DNA from: CBDFGT01 sp965247225
Lineage (GTDB): Bacteria; Pseudomonadota; Alphaproteobacteria; Rhizobiales; Rhizobiaceae
Assembly: GCA_965247225.1 (NCBI GenBank)
Contig: CBDFGT010000033.1
Span: forward strand, 1-21,137
DNA: 21,137 nt
Direction: 5' to 3'
Shown here: positions 1-7,372 of the stretch, in pieces
Layout of the letters: every line of letters starts with the position of its first letter
Position numbering within the stretch: position 1 is the first letter of the stretch
Translations under genes and position numbers: made by a program
Notes under the pieces: generated by a model
What the model was told of the DNA's origin: nothing
The model's input: the letters and a program-made list of their open reading frames with translations, nothing else
The model's database searches: none

Positions 1-995
1 AATTTCCAACCCCATTGGCCAGATTTGTGCCTATTAATGTCAGATTTTCAATATTGTTGCCAAGCGTATATGTTCCTGTCCCTGAATACTGGACAAGATC
101 GGTTCCTTCGTCGGATATTTCGGTGATAACGTCTGCGCTGGAGTCGACAACATAAGTATCATCTCCTGCCCCACCGACCAGAGTATCATTGCCGTCACCG
201 CCATTCAGTGTGTCATTCCCGGCACCGCCATCCATGCTGTTCGCTGCAGCATTCCCTGTGATCACATTGGCAAGTGAATTGCCTCTACCGCTTGTATTGG
301 CTGTTCCCATCAGTGTGAGATTTTCGACATTGGCGCTGAGCGTGAATGTATAGGCACCTGATCCTGTGTATTCAACGAGGTCTATTCCCTCGTTTGCATT
401 CTCGGTGATCATTTCAGCGGTCGAGTTGGCGATATAGATATCATTACCGCTTCCACCAAAATAAACATCGACACCGAACCCGCCATTCAGCGTATCGTCT
501 CCATCTCCGCCATACAGTGTATCAATGCCGGACCCGCCATCAAGACTGTTTGCTGCAGCATTTCCTGTGATGATATTGGCAAGTGAATTTCCAACCCCAT
601 TGGCCAGATTTGTGCCTATTAATGTCAGATTTTCAATATTGTTGCCAAGCGTATATGTTCCTGTCCCTGAATACTGGACAAGATCGGTTCCTTCGTCGGA
701 TATTTCGGTGATAACGTCTGCGCTGGAGTCGACAACATAAGTATCATCTCCTGCCCCACCGACCAGAGTATCATTGCCGTCACCGCCATTCAGTGTGTCA
801 TTCCCGGCACCGCCATCCATGCTGTTCGCTGCAGCATTTCCTGTGATCACATTGGCAAGTGAATTGCCTCTACCGCTTGTATTGGCTGTTCCCATCAGTG
901 TGAGATTTTCGACATTGGCGCTGAGCGTGAATGTATAGGCCCCTGATCCTGTGTATTCAACGAGGTCTATTCCCTCGTTTGCATTTTCGGTGATC
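1..995. repeat. 585-bp spaced duplication inside the RTX gene (two nearly identical copies)
   Basis: Bases 1 to about 410 match bases 586 to about 995 with only a few mismatches, for example near 244/829 and 356/941. The offset of 585 bp is 195 codons, so the frame is kept. Silent sites match as well as coding ones, which argues for recent duplication or gene conversion rather than protein-level conservation alone. The copies diverge after about 410, where the left one encodes one extra residue. Confidence 0.9.
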
Positions 996-3169
996 GTTTC
1001 ATCGCTCGTGGCAATATAGATATCATTACCGCTTCCACCAAAATAAACATCGACACCGGATCCGCCATTCAGTGTATCGTCTCCCTCTCCGCCATAGAGT
1101 GTATCCATACCGGCACTGCCGTTGAGCTTGTTGGCAGCCGTGTTTCCTGTGATGACATTGTCAAGCGAATTGCCATTACCGCTTGTATTGGCTGTTCCCA
1201 TCAGTGTGAGATTTTCGACATTGGCGCTGAGCGTGAATGTATAGGCCCCTGATCCTGTGTATTCAACGAGGTCTATTCCCTCGTTTGCATTTTCGGTGAT
1301 CGTTTCATCGCTCGTGGCAACATAGATATCATTACCGCTTCCACCAAAATAAACATCGACACCGGATCCGCCATTCAGCGTATCGTCTCCATCTCCGCCA
1401 TACAGAGTATCATTGCCGTCACCGCCATCCAGCGTGTCATTCCCGGCACCGCCATCCATACTGTTCGCTGCAGCATTTCCTGTGATCACATTGGCAAGTG
1501 CGTTTCCAAGTCCGTTGACGTTATTGGTGCCTGCTATCGTCAGATTTTCAATGTTAATGCCGAGTGTGTAGGTTGTCCCAGCGCTTCCTGTGAACTGGAC
1601 AGTGTCTGTCCCATCATCGACTGCTTCTGAAATGATATCCGCGCTGTCGTTGACGATGTAGACATCATTTCCAGATCCGCCGACCAGAGTGTCATTCCCG
1701 GCCCCGCCATCAAGACTGTTCGCTGCAGCATTTCCTATAATGATATTGGCAAGTGAATTTCCAACCCCATTGGCCAGATCTGTGCCTGCTAATGTCAGAT
1801 TTTCAATATTGTTGCCAAGCGTATATGTTCCTGCCCCTGAATACTGGACAATATCCGTTCCTTCGTTGGCTATTTCGGTGATGACGTCTGCACTGGAATC
1901 GACGACATAAATATCATTACCTGCACCACCGACCAAAGTATCATTGCCGGCACCGCCATCAAGGATGTTGTCAAAAGCATCTCCCGTCAGTACGTTGGCA
2001 AGGCTGTTTCCAGTAGCATTTGCAGCGTCAGTTCCGATGATTGTGATATTTTCAATGTTAACGCCGAGTGTGTAGTTTGCCCCAGCGCTTCCTATGAACT
2101 GGACAGTGTCTGTGCCATCACCGACAGCTTCTGAAATAACATCCGAGCTGTCGTTGACGATGTAGACATCGTTTCCAGACCCGCCGACAAGTGAATCCGC
2201 CGCTCCGCCGCCATCCAGCGTGTCATTTCCTGCTCCGCCATTCAATGTGTTGCTGGAACTGTTTCCGAGCATATAATTGTCGAGTGAATTGCCGGTGCCA
2301 ATATTCAAACTCGCGCCATCAAGAACGAGATTTTCAACATTTGCCCCAAGCGTATATGTTCCGGAACCAAAATATCTGACCGTATCCGTGCCTTCTGATA
2401 TAGCCTCAACCACGATATCGCCAACAACATCGACGAAGTAAGTGTCGTTACCCTGCCCGCCTGTCATGGAATCTGTTCCAGCGCTGCCATTTAAGGTGTC
2501 GTTGCCTTCTCCACCGCTTATCGTGTCGTTACCGTTATTTCCTGCAATAAAGTTGTTCAACGAGTTACCATTTGCGACAAAGGCTTTACCGGTTATCCAT
2601 GTATTTGGATCGGTGCCAAGACATGTCAGATTCTCAACATTTTCAGTAAGAGTATAGCTATAAAGCGAAGTTAGCGTGACAGTGTCAATCCCTTCGTTTA
2701 TTCCCTCCGACACGACAACATAAGCGGTCTGGACTTGATAAGTGTCATCTCCCAGTCCGCCTTGGAGTGTCATAGCATTCCAGGCTTTGAGGATATCGTT
2801 GAAATTTGAGCCGATCAGTATTTCAATAGATGCGAAAGAGTCTCCAGAAGCCTCCCCTCCGGATCCTACTGCAGTTGCACCCTGAAAACTTGCAGTAATA
2901 CCACTTGTCGCGTTGATATAGCTGACAGTGTCTATCCCGTTGCCACCATTCATAACATCTGCGCCGAGCCCTCCGATCAGCGTATCATTGCCGTCACCGC
3001 CATTTAGCGTGTCATTGCCATCCCCACCCGAAATCAAATCAGGGTTGGCATTTCCATTGATTGTATTGTTTAAATTGTTGCCTGTTATTATATTGTATGT
3101 CTCACCCAGTCCGAGACTTAAATTGGACGTGTAATTGGTTTGGGTGGCGCTTAGCGTATAGCTTGTCAT
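1..3169 (-). CDS. RTX-type (hemolysin-type calcium-binding) repeat protein, N-terminal 1056 residues
   Basis: The minus strand reads open from ATG at 3169 to the window edge, so the gene is partial at its 3' end. An AGGGAGA ribosome binding site lies just upstream of the ATG. The protein starts MTSYTLSATQTN and is built from glycine-rich nonapeptides of the GGAGNDTL type. These alternate with roughly 100-residue modules (GNDxYxVD..., then YTLGxNxENLTL, then GNxLxNxIxGN) typical of secreted RTX proteins of rhizobia. The nonapeptides are known to bind Ca2+ and fold as parallel beta-rolls outside the cell. There is no N-terminal signal peptide, as expected for type I secretion, whose signal is C-terminal and would lie beyond base 1. 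No catalytic domain appears in the visible part, so it could be an adhesin or matrix protein, a bacteriocin-like protein, or an enzyme with a C-terminal domain off the edge. No type I transporter is in the window. The family call is firm; the function is unknown. Confidence 0.93.
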   Translation of the reverse strand, partial: MTSYTLSATQTNYTSNLSLGLGETYNIITGNNLNNTINGNANPDLISGGDGNDTLNGGDGNDTLIGGLGADVMNGGNGIDTVSYINATSGITASFQGATAVGSGGEASGDSFASIEILIGSNFNDILKAWNAMTLQGGLGDDTYQVQTAYVVVSEGINEGIDTVTLTSLYSYTLTENVENLTCLGTDPNTWITGKAFVANGNSLNNFIAGNNGNDTISGGEGNDTLNGSAGTDSMTGGQGNDTYFVDVVGDIVVEAISEGTDTVRYFGSGTYTLGANVENLVLDGASLNIGTGNSLDNYMLGNSSSNTLNGGAGNDTLDGGGAADSLVGGSGNDVYIVNDSSDVISEAVGDGTDTVQFIGSAGANYTLGVNIENITIIGTDAANATGNSLANVLTGDAFDNILDGGAGNDTLVGGAGNDIYVVDSSADVITEIANEGTDIVQYSGAGTYTLGNNIENLTLAGTDLANGVGNSLANIIIGNAAANSLDGGAGNDTLVGGSGNDVYIVNDSADIISEAVDDGTDTVQFTGSAGTTYTLGINIENLTIAGTNNVNGLGNALANVITGNAAANSMDGGAGNDTLDGGDGNDTLYGGDGDDTLNGGSGVDVYFGGSGNDIYVATSDETITENANEGIDLVEYTGSGAYTFTLSANVENLTLMGTANTSGNGNSLDNVITGNTAANKLNGSAGMDTLYGGEGDDTLNGGSGVDVYFGGSGNDIYIATSDETITENANEGIDLVEYTGSGAYTFTLSANVENLTLMGTANTSGRGNSLANVITGNAAANSMDGGAGNDTLNGGDGNDTLVGGAGDDTYVVDSSADVITEISDEGTDLVQYSGTGTYTLGNNIENLTLIGTNLANGVGNSLANIITGNAAANSLDGGSGIDTLYGGDGDDTLNGGFGVDVYFGGSGNDIYIANSTAEMITENANEGIDLVEYTGSGAYTFTLSANVENLTLMGTANTSGRGNSLANVITGNAAANSMDGGAGNDTLNGGDGNDTLVGGAGDDTYVVDSSADVITEISDEGTDLVQYSGTGTYTLGNNIENLTLIGTNLANGVGN
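872..1483. repeat. 306-bp tandem duplication inside the RTX gene
   Basis: The unit at 872-1177 is repeated at 1178-1483. The first 143 bases are identical and roughly the first 240 are nearly so, with later mismatches at sites such as 1015/1321. The 306-bp period is 102 codons, one complete RTX module. The left end of this unit also takes part in the 585-bp duplication, so the modules look nested and shuffled. Confidence 0.88.
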
Positions 3170-3348
3170 TTAAATCTCCCTTTATTACGTATGAATGTTT
3201 AATAATTCAACTTTAAGTAATTTACAACTTGCGATGAAATTTTGATATAAAAATTCTGTGTATAAAGATTATATTTTAAATATATAAATTAGAAAAATGA
3301 TATAAAATTGCAATTATAAATTTGATATTAGCATATCATAAATTAATA
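3170..3348 (-). promoter_or_regulatory. Strongly AT-rich gap upstream of the RTX gene; probable promoter and silencing region
   Basis: About 180 bp between the 3' end of the CmcI-type gene and the RTX start is dominated by A and T (especially 3190-3345), unlike every coding neighbour. Several TATAAT-like and TATATT-like strings occur, so no single -10 can be picked. A short palindrome, TGATAT-TAGC-ATATCA, lies at 3324-3339. No ORF is supported. AT-rich upstream DNA of this kind is a known target of xenogeneic silencers; MucR/Ros-type proteins do this in alphaproteobacteria. That the RTX gene has its own promoter here is inference from the gap size and composition. Confidence 0.4.
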
Positions 3349-4157
3349 TCAGGCAATGCGCTTTAAAAATCCGTCCGGTGCGACCGTGATCTGCAATTTG
3401 TGCTGTATCGCACGATCGATCTCAAACTGGCTATTGTCTTTCATGAATTCCCAAACGGCAGTTTTGGGATTGTTGCCCTTCTCCCATGGCCGGTCAGGGA
3501 ACGAACCGCGTGGCATGTCTTCAATGATCGTGTCAAACACCACGCAATAACTGCCCGGATTCACCAATGGTGCATAGGCTTTCAGTTCCGCCAGGACATG
3601 GTCATGCGTATGGTTGGAATCCAGGCAGACCATGACGGTCTTGTCCGGTCCGAAGGCTTTCACATAGGCATGAACCTTGGCGATGATATCGGCATCAATG
3701 CTGGACCCTTCGATCATGTCGATCCGGGCTGCCATCGGATGCGCTTCGATGGCTGCACGATTGTGGGCGCGAATGTCGATGTCCAGACCCAGCACCCGGC
3801 GCGATGGAGCCTTCGGGTCGAGCAATCGTACCGGCCCCGCGTCGCATCTGCCAGATCGAGCAAGCGCCAGCATGGAGGCGCTGAACACCAGCGAACCGCC
3901 ATGGGCAATGCCTGTCTCGATGATCAGGTCGGGCCGCACCGACCAGATCAGCTCCTGCATGGCCCAGGCATCGTTGGGAACCTGAATGGCCGGGCGTCCA
4001 AGCCAGCTGAAAAATTATAGGTCCACTTGTGCAGCTACTGCCGTGCGAAGCCAGATATTGGACAGCGCCTGCAAAGTCCCGTATCAGCGCCAAGTCGCTG
4101 GCAATGTTGTTCGCTGCACGTCCTCAGCAAATTGCGTCGTTGGGGGTTCATGGTCAT
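3349..4157 (-). pseudogene. CmcI-family (cephalosporin hydroxylase / rhamnosyl O-methyltransferase) protein, 5' end frame-broken
   Basis: The intact part (3960-3349, 203 residues from MQELIWSVRPDL) has the SAM-binding core of the CmcI family (PF04989): LIIETGIAHGGSL, VLGLDIDIR, and VMVCLDSNHTHDHV with the metal-site Asp and His. The same frame extends upstream through SWLGRPAIQVPNDAWA to a TAA at 4016-4018. Upstream of that, family-like pieces continue but hop frames: HKWTYNF, then WLRTAVAA, then NNIASDLALIRDF, then TTQFAEDVQR. They lead to a likely start ATG at 4157 with GGAG eight bases before it. About five indels would be needed within roughly 160 bp. Members act in polysaccharide or antibiotic methylation or hydroxylation; next to glycosyltransferase and sugar aminotransferase genes, modification of a surface sugar is the better guess. 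The 203-residue fragment could be translated from its internal ATG but lacks the conserved N-terminus. Whether this is decay or poor sequence is undecided. Confidence 0.75.
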
Positions 4158-4206
4158 TTGGGCTCCAGATCGTACGCGTTTCAGGGTCCCGAACAGGGGG
4201 CGCGAT

Positions 4207-5037
4207 TCAGGCTACAGGTTTTATAGTGTTGCGACCGCAGGCATAGTCTTTCCGGACGGGTTCTTCAGGAAATCTGCTTGCGAAATCTTGGCCCGATTGA
4301 TCAGCATGATCATCATAAGTCATAGTCAACGTTGCCGGTGACCGCCTGTCCAGAATCCTGTGCTGAAGTCAAGCCCTCGTATCTCCGTCACTTTTCCAGA
4401 GGCAAACGCCTGTCAATGGACGCGGTTCATTCCAAAACATCTTGTGGAAATGCCATGCGCTTTTGCCTGTTGTAGGAAAGAACACCGGCTGTGGCCAGTT
4501 TTCCACATCCAGAACTGTCAAAGCACCATTCCAGACAAGGGTTCTTTGTGCGTCGAGCAGGATCAGGCGCGGAGCACGTTGACCGGCGCGCCCCCGGATC
4601 AAGATTGTCCAGTTCCACTTCGAGTACATCGCTTATTGCTGGCAATGCCCAGATGGCCGACACAGTGCTCCCGCAGTTTCATCCATGATCAGGAACAGGA
4701 TGCGGTCCGGTCTGATCGCGACACATGTGTTGACCAAGATAGGTCTGCCGTCCGCTCAAAGAGTGGATGTCAAAATGCGTACAGGTATCGATGGTCATGT
4801 TATCCTGACGCCAGTCACAAATATTCCTGAAATCAATGCTGCTTCACCGGTCGATTCAGGATCCGACAGGCACCAGAGCTGTCGGCAATCATGACCAGCG
4901 GCAATCTACGTCCTGCCGGGAATCGTAAATCGGAATGCTGGCCTCTAACCGTGCAGCTTTTTTCAACGGCGGTCTGCCGCTTTCATATCCTGGCAGCAGT
5001 GCTATGCTCTATGGTTGCGCACAGGTGCCGACATCAT
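4207..5037 (-). pseudogene. Unrecognised gene of the polysaccharide cassette, riddled with frameshifts
   Basis: No single frame stays open here, yet protein-like stretches alternate between the three minus-strand frames. In order they include ALLPGYESGRPPLKKAARLE (about 4995-4936), LVMIADSSGACRI, ILVNTCVAIRPDRILFLIMD (about 4740-4681), LREHCVGHLGIASNKR, and an 84-codon open run (about 4626-4369) with LLDAQRTLVWNGALTVLDVE and WHFHKMFWNEPRPLTGV. The last piece ends GRNTIKPVA-stop at 4209-4207, just before the next gene. The start candidate ATG at 5037 overlaps the DegT stop as ATGA, as expected of a coupled operon gene of about 275 residues. I do not recognise the family. The spacing and coupling suggest a third enzyme of the same cassette, either degraded or badly base-called. 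A purely non-coding reading cannot be excluded. Confidence 0.45.
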
Positions 5038-6146
5038 GCGCCCCGTGCCAGCGTGACAAGCGTGTCGCAAACCCGCGCAATATCGCTGTCCGTCATGTCG
5101 TGATAGCTGGGCAGGTTGATGGCGCGACCCGGCAACTCATAGGCATGGGTATTGGCAGGAACGGGAGTGAAGGCGGGCAGGGAACTGAGCGGCCAGAAAA
5201 ACACCCGCGCATCTATGTTTTCCGCCCTGAACGCCTCTATCAGCATCTCCCGTGTTATGCCGGTGTCCCGGTCAAACACGGCGGTTGGCATCCAGTAGCC
5301 ATTGCGCGTGCCATCCGGTTCGGGGTTCATCACAAGGCAGTTGAGAGAAGAAAGCCCTTGCCTGTAGTGGGCAAAAATTTCACGCTTGCGGGAAATGAGC
5401 GCATCAATGCGCTCCATCTGGCCAAGCCCGATGGCGGCCTGAACATTGGACATCTTGTATTTGAAGCCGATCTCGTCAGCAAAAAACTGCTTGGGCTGTC
5501 CGCGCGTGCGCCCGTGGCTGGAAAGGGTCAGAACCCTTTCATGGAGCGCTGTGTCATTGGTGACAAACATTCCGCCTTCGCCGGTCGTCACAGTCTTGGT
5601 GCCATGGAAGGAAAACGTACCGAACCGGCCTATGCTGCCGGCCGGCCGGCCATGGAAGACAGAGCCGATGGCCTCGGCAGAATCCTCAATGACGGCAATG
5701 CCATGCGCCTGGCCCAATGCCAGCAATTCATTCATCGCACACAGATTGCCATAGAGGTGAACGGCAATGATGGCCCTGGTGCGCGGTGTTATGGCCGCCA
5801 GCACCTTTTGCGGGTCAAGGCACCAGCTGTCCGGCAACACATCCACAAAAACCGGCGTTGCGCCCAGATAGGTTACAGGTGCCACGGAAGCCACCCAGTT
5901 CGTATCCGCCAGTATCACCTCGTCGCCGTGGCCGATATCGAGTGCTGCCAGACCCATATGCAAGGCTCCCGTACAGCTTGATGTCGCAATCACATGTGCA
6001 ACACCCAGATGGGCTGCAAAGGCAGCTTCAAACCTCTGGATATAGTCATAGCACCTGTCGCCCCAGCCGTGGGTGACGGCATCGGTTGCATAACCGATTT
6101 CCAGATCGGTAATCGAGGGTTTTGTATAGAGAATGCGGTCCTTCAT
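5034..6146 (-). CDS. DegT/DnrJ/EryC1/StrS-family PLP sugar aminotransferase
   Basis: This 370-residue protein has the usual length for the family, which transfers an amino group from glutamate to a nucleotide-linked keto-sugar in the cytoplasm (perosamine, bacillosamine or similar). The fold-type-I hallmarks are present: the cofactor-phosphate segment ATSSCTGALHMGL (residues 54-66), IEDSAEAIGS around residue 153-162 with the PLP-contacting Asp, and the Schiff-base lysine Lys184 in FSFHGTKTVTTGEGG. The C-terminal half contains YKMSNVQAAIGLGQ, also typical. The ATG at 6146 lies three bases after the glycosyltransferase stop, with GGAGCGG inside that gene as ribosome binding site. The 3' end overlaps the next gene's ATG by four bases. 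Sequence alone does not tell which sugar; a GDP-perosamine synthase-like role is possible. Together with its neighbours it suggests synthesis of an amino-sugar for LPS, capsule or flagellin. Confidence 0.9.
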   Translation of the reverse strand: MKDRILYTKPSITDLEIGYATDAVTHGWGDRCYDYIQRFEAAFAAHLGVAHVIATSSCTGALHMGLAALDIGHGDEVILADTNWVASVAPVTYLGATPVFVDVLPDSWCLDPQKVLAAITPRTRAIIAVHLYGNLCAMNELLALGQAHGIAVIEDSAEAIGSVFHGRPAGSIGRFGTFSFHGTKTVTTGEGGMFVTNDTALHERVLTLSSHGRTRGQPKQFFADEIGFKYKMSNVQAAIGLGQMERIDALISRKREIFAHYRQGLSSLNCLVMNPEPDGTRNGYWMPTAVFDRDTGITREMLIEAFRAENIDARVFFWPLSSLPAFTPVPANTHAYELPGRAINLPSYHDMTDSDIARVCDTLVTLARGA

Positions 6147-6149
6147 GGA

Positions 6150-7265
6150 TCAGACAGCCGCTCCGCCGCAGATGAGACGGACGGGTGCCAGAAACGAGCG
6201 GACCACGGCATAGAATTCCTGCGCAGTTCGTGCACCGCCAATGAAACGGTCAATCATCAATGCCTGCCCATGCAGGCCGCGCCGGGTGTCGCGTGGCTGT
6301 TCGCCGATAAATTGCGGTTTGAACATCGGCGCGAACTGGCCGCCATGCCAGGCTTTCAGCGCCGCATAATAGCCATCGCATTTGGCTGAAAATTTTTCAG
6401 GTGCGGGTTCCAGCATGCAGTCAATCATGCAGGCGCGCACGAAGGCTTCCTCTGCTCCGCCCCATTCTGCCCCCATTTCTTGCAAAAGGCTGAATTGCCC
6501 TTCGGCAATGGCGGCTGTGAGGCCAAGCCCTGCATGAAACGGGAAGTCCGGCCTTGTCGCGAAGCGGGAAGGGATCTTGAAAGGCGAAAGGCTGATGGCC
6601 GACATGGGCCTGGAGCAGAATGCAATCTCGTTGGAGAACAACAAAACCCGCCCGGCCCATTCATAGCGCGGAACAGTGCTCTGACGGCCGGACGCTTTCA
6701 GACTGTCAACAACCGTGGTGGCAAGACTCTTGCGGATCAGGCCATGGAACAGGCCAAACGGCATCATCGGCACCTGCATGCTGTTGTCCCAGAAGAAGAA
6801 CGCTTTCAGCATCGCATCCTTGTTGAACAGGGCAATGTCGTATTTGACAGGGATGGCAACGGACATGCGCTTTTCGAGCGGGGCATCCGGCTCCACCTGC
6901 AAGGCGTTCCATCCCAGCGCATCCACATTCGGGGAAACCTGATCCAGATAGGCGGCCATAATGACCAGTTCCGGCTCAACCATATCCTGCGGGCTGGCAA
7001 GGCAGATCCAGTCGCCCGAAGACTGTGCAACAAGGCAGGACCATACATCCTGAACACCTGTCCCGGCGGCAACCGCCGGCAAGATCCGCAGACGACTGTC
7101 ATTCGTGTTGGAAGCCTGAAGCGCCAGGCAATGGGCCTGTGAGCCCGGACCACCGCCCAGCACGACTTCTATATCCAGATCATCCTGCGACAGGAGGCTG
7201 GAAACCAGGCCTGCAGCATCTGCGCCGTCCTGGTCCAGTGGGATGCAGACTGAAAGTTTTGGCAT
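6150..7265 (-). CDS. Glycosyltransferase-like protein (GT2 / GT-A fold)
   Basis: From ATG at 7265 the product is 371 residues and starts MPKLSVCIPLDQDG, the typical first beta-strand of family 2 glycosyltransferases. A TTG-started extension to 7352 is possible but has no family character. A GT-A-like core covers about residues 1-125: IEVVLGGGPGS, then SGDWICLASPQDMVEPELV, which sits where the metal-binding DxD is expected. Here that motif is reduced to SPQD, so metal use or activity is uncertain. The rest of the protein is not recognisable to me. The gene is separated by 107 bp from rhaI and is tightly coupled to the aminotransferase downstream (TGA, three bases, ATG). The likely job is adding a sugar to a surface glycan at the cytoplasmic membrane; donor and acceptor are unknown. 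Confidence 0.7.
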   Translation of the reverse strand: MPKLSVCIPLDQDGADAAGLVSSLLSQDDLDIEVVLGGGPGSQAHCLALQASNTNDSRLRILPAVAAGTGVQDVWSCLVAQSSGDWICLASPQDMVEPELVIMAAYLDQVSPNVDALGWNALQVEPDAPLEKRMSVAIPVKYDIALFNKDAMLKAFFFWDNSMQVPMMPFGLFHGLIRKSLATTVVDSLKASGRQSTVPRYEWAGRVLLFSNEIAFCSRPMSAISLSPFKIPSRFATRPDFPFHAGLGLTAAIAEGQFSLLQEMGAEWGGAEEAFVRACMIDCMLEPAPEKFSAKCDGYYAALKAWHGGQFAPMFKPQFIGEQPRDTRRGLHGQALMIDRFIGGARTAQEFYAVVRSFLAPVRLICGGAAV

Positions 7266-7372
7266 GACGTTATCCGCTGCGTGGCTGGCGGATGCAGGAT
7301 CCGCACTTCTGCCCTCACAGATACAGCCATAAACTTGAGCCAGGCTTTGCAAGCCAGGGCAGATCTGCGATA

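Noticed and set aside
525..3134. Several short plus-strand frames of repeated sequence
   Set aside because: They are shadows of the RTX repeats and recur because the DNA recurs.
1..3169. Repeat array that could be taken for CRISPR or a non-coding satellite
   Set aside because: Units are whole codons in one open minus-strand frame encoding RTX nonapeptides; there are no short identical repeats with unique spacers.
4935..5981. 348-codon plus-strand open frame
   Set aside because: It is antisense to the DegT aminotransferase, whose catalytic Lys and motifs are intact; the antisense product is low in family character.
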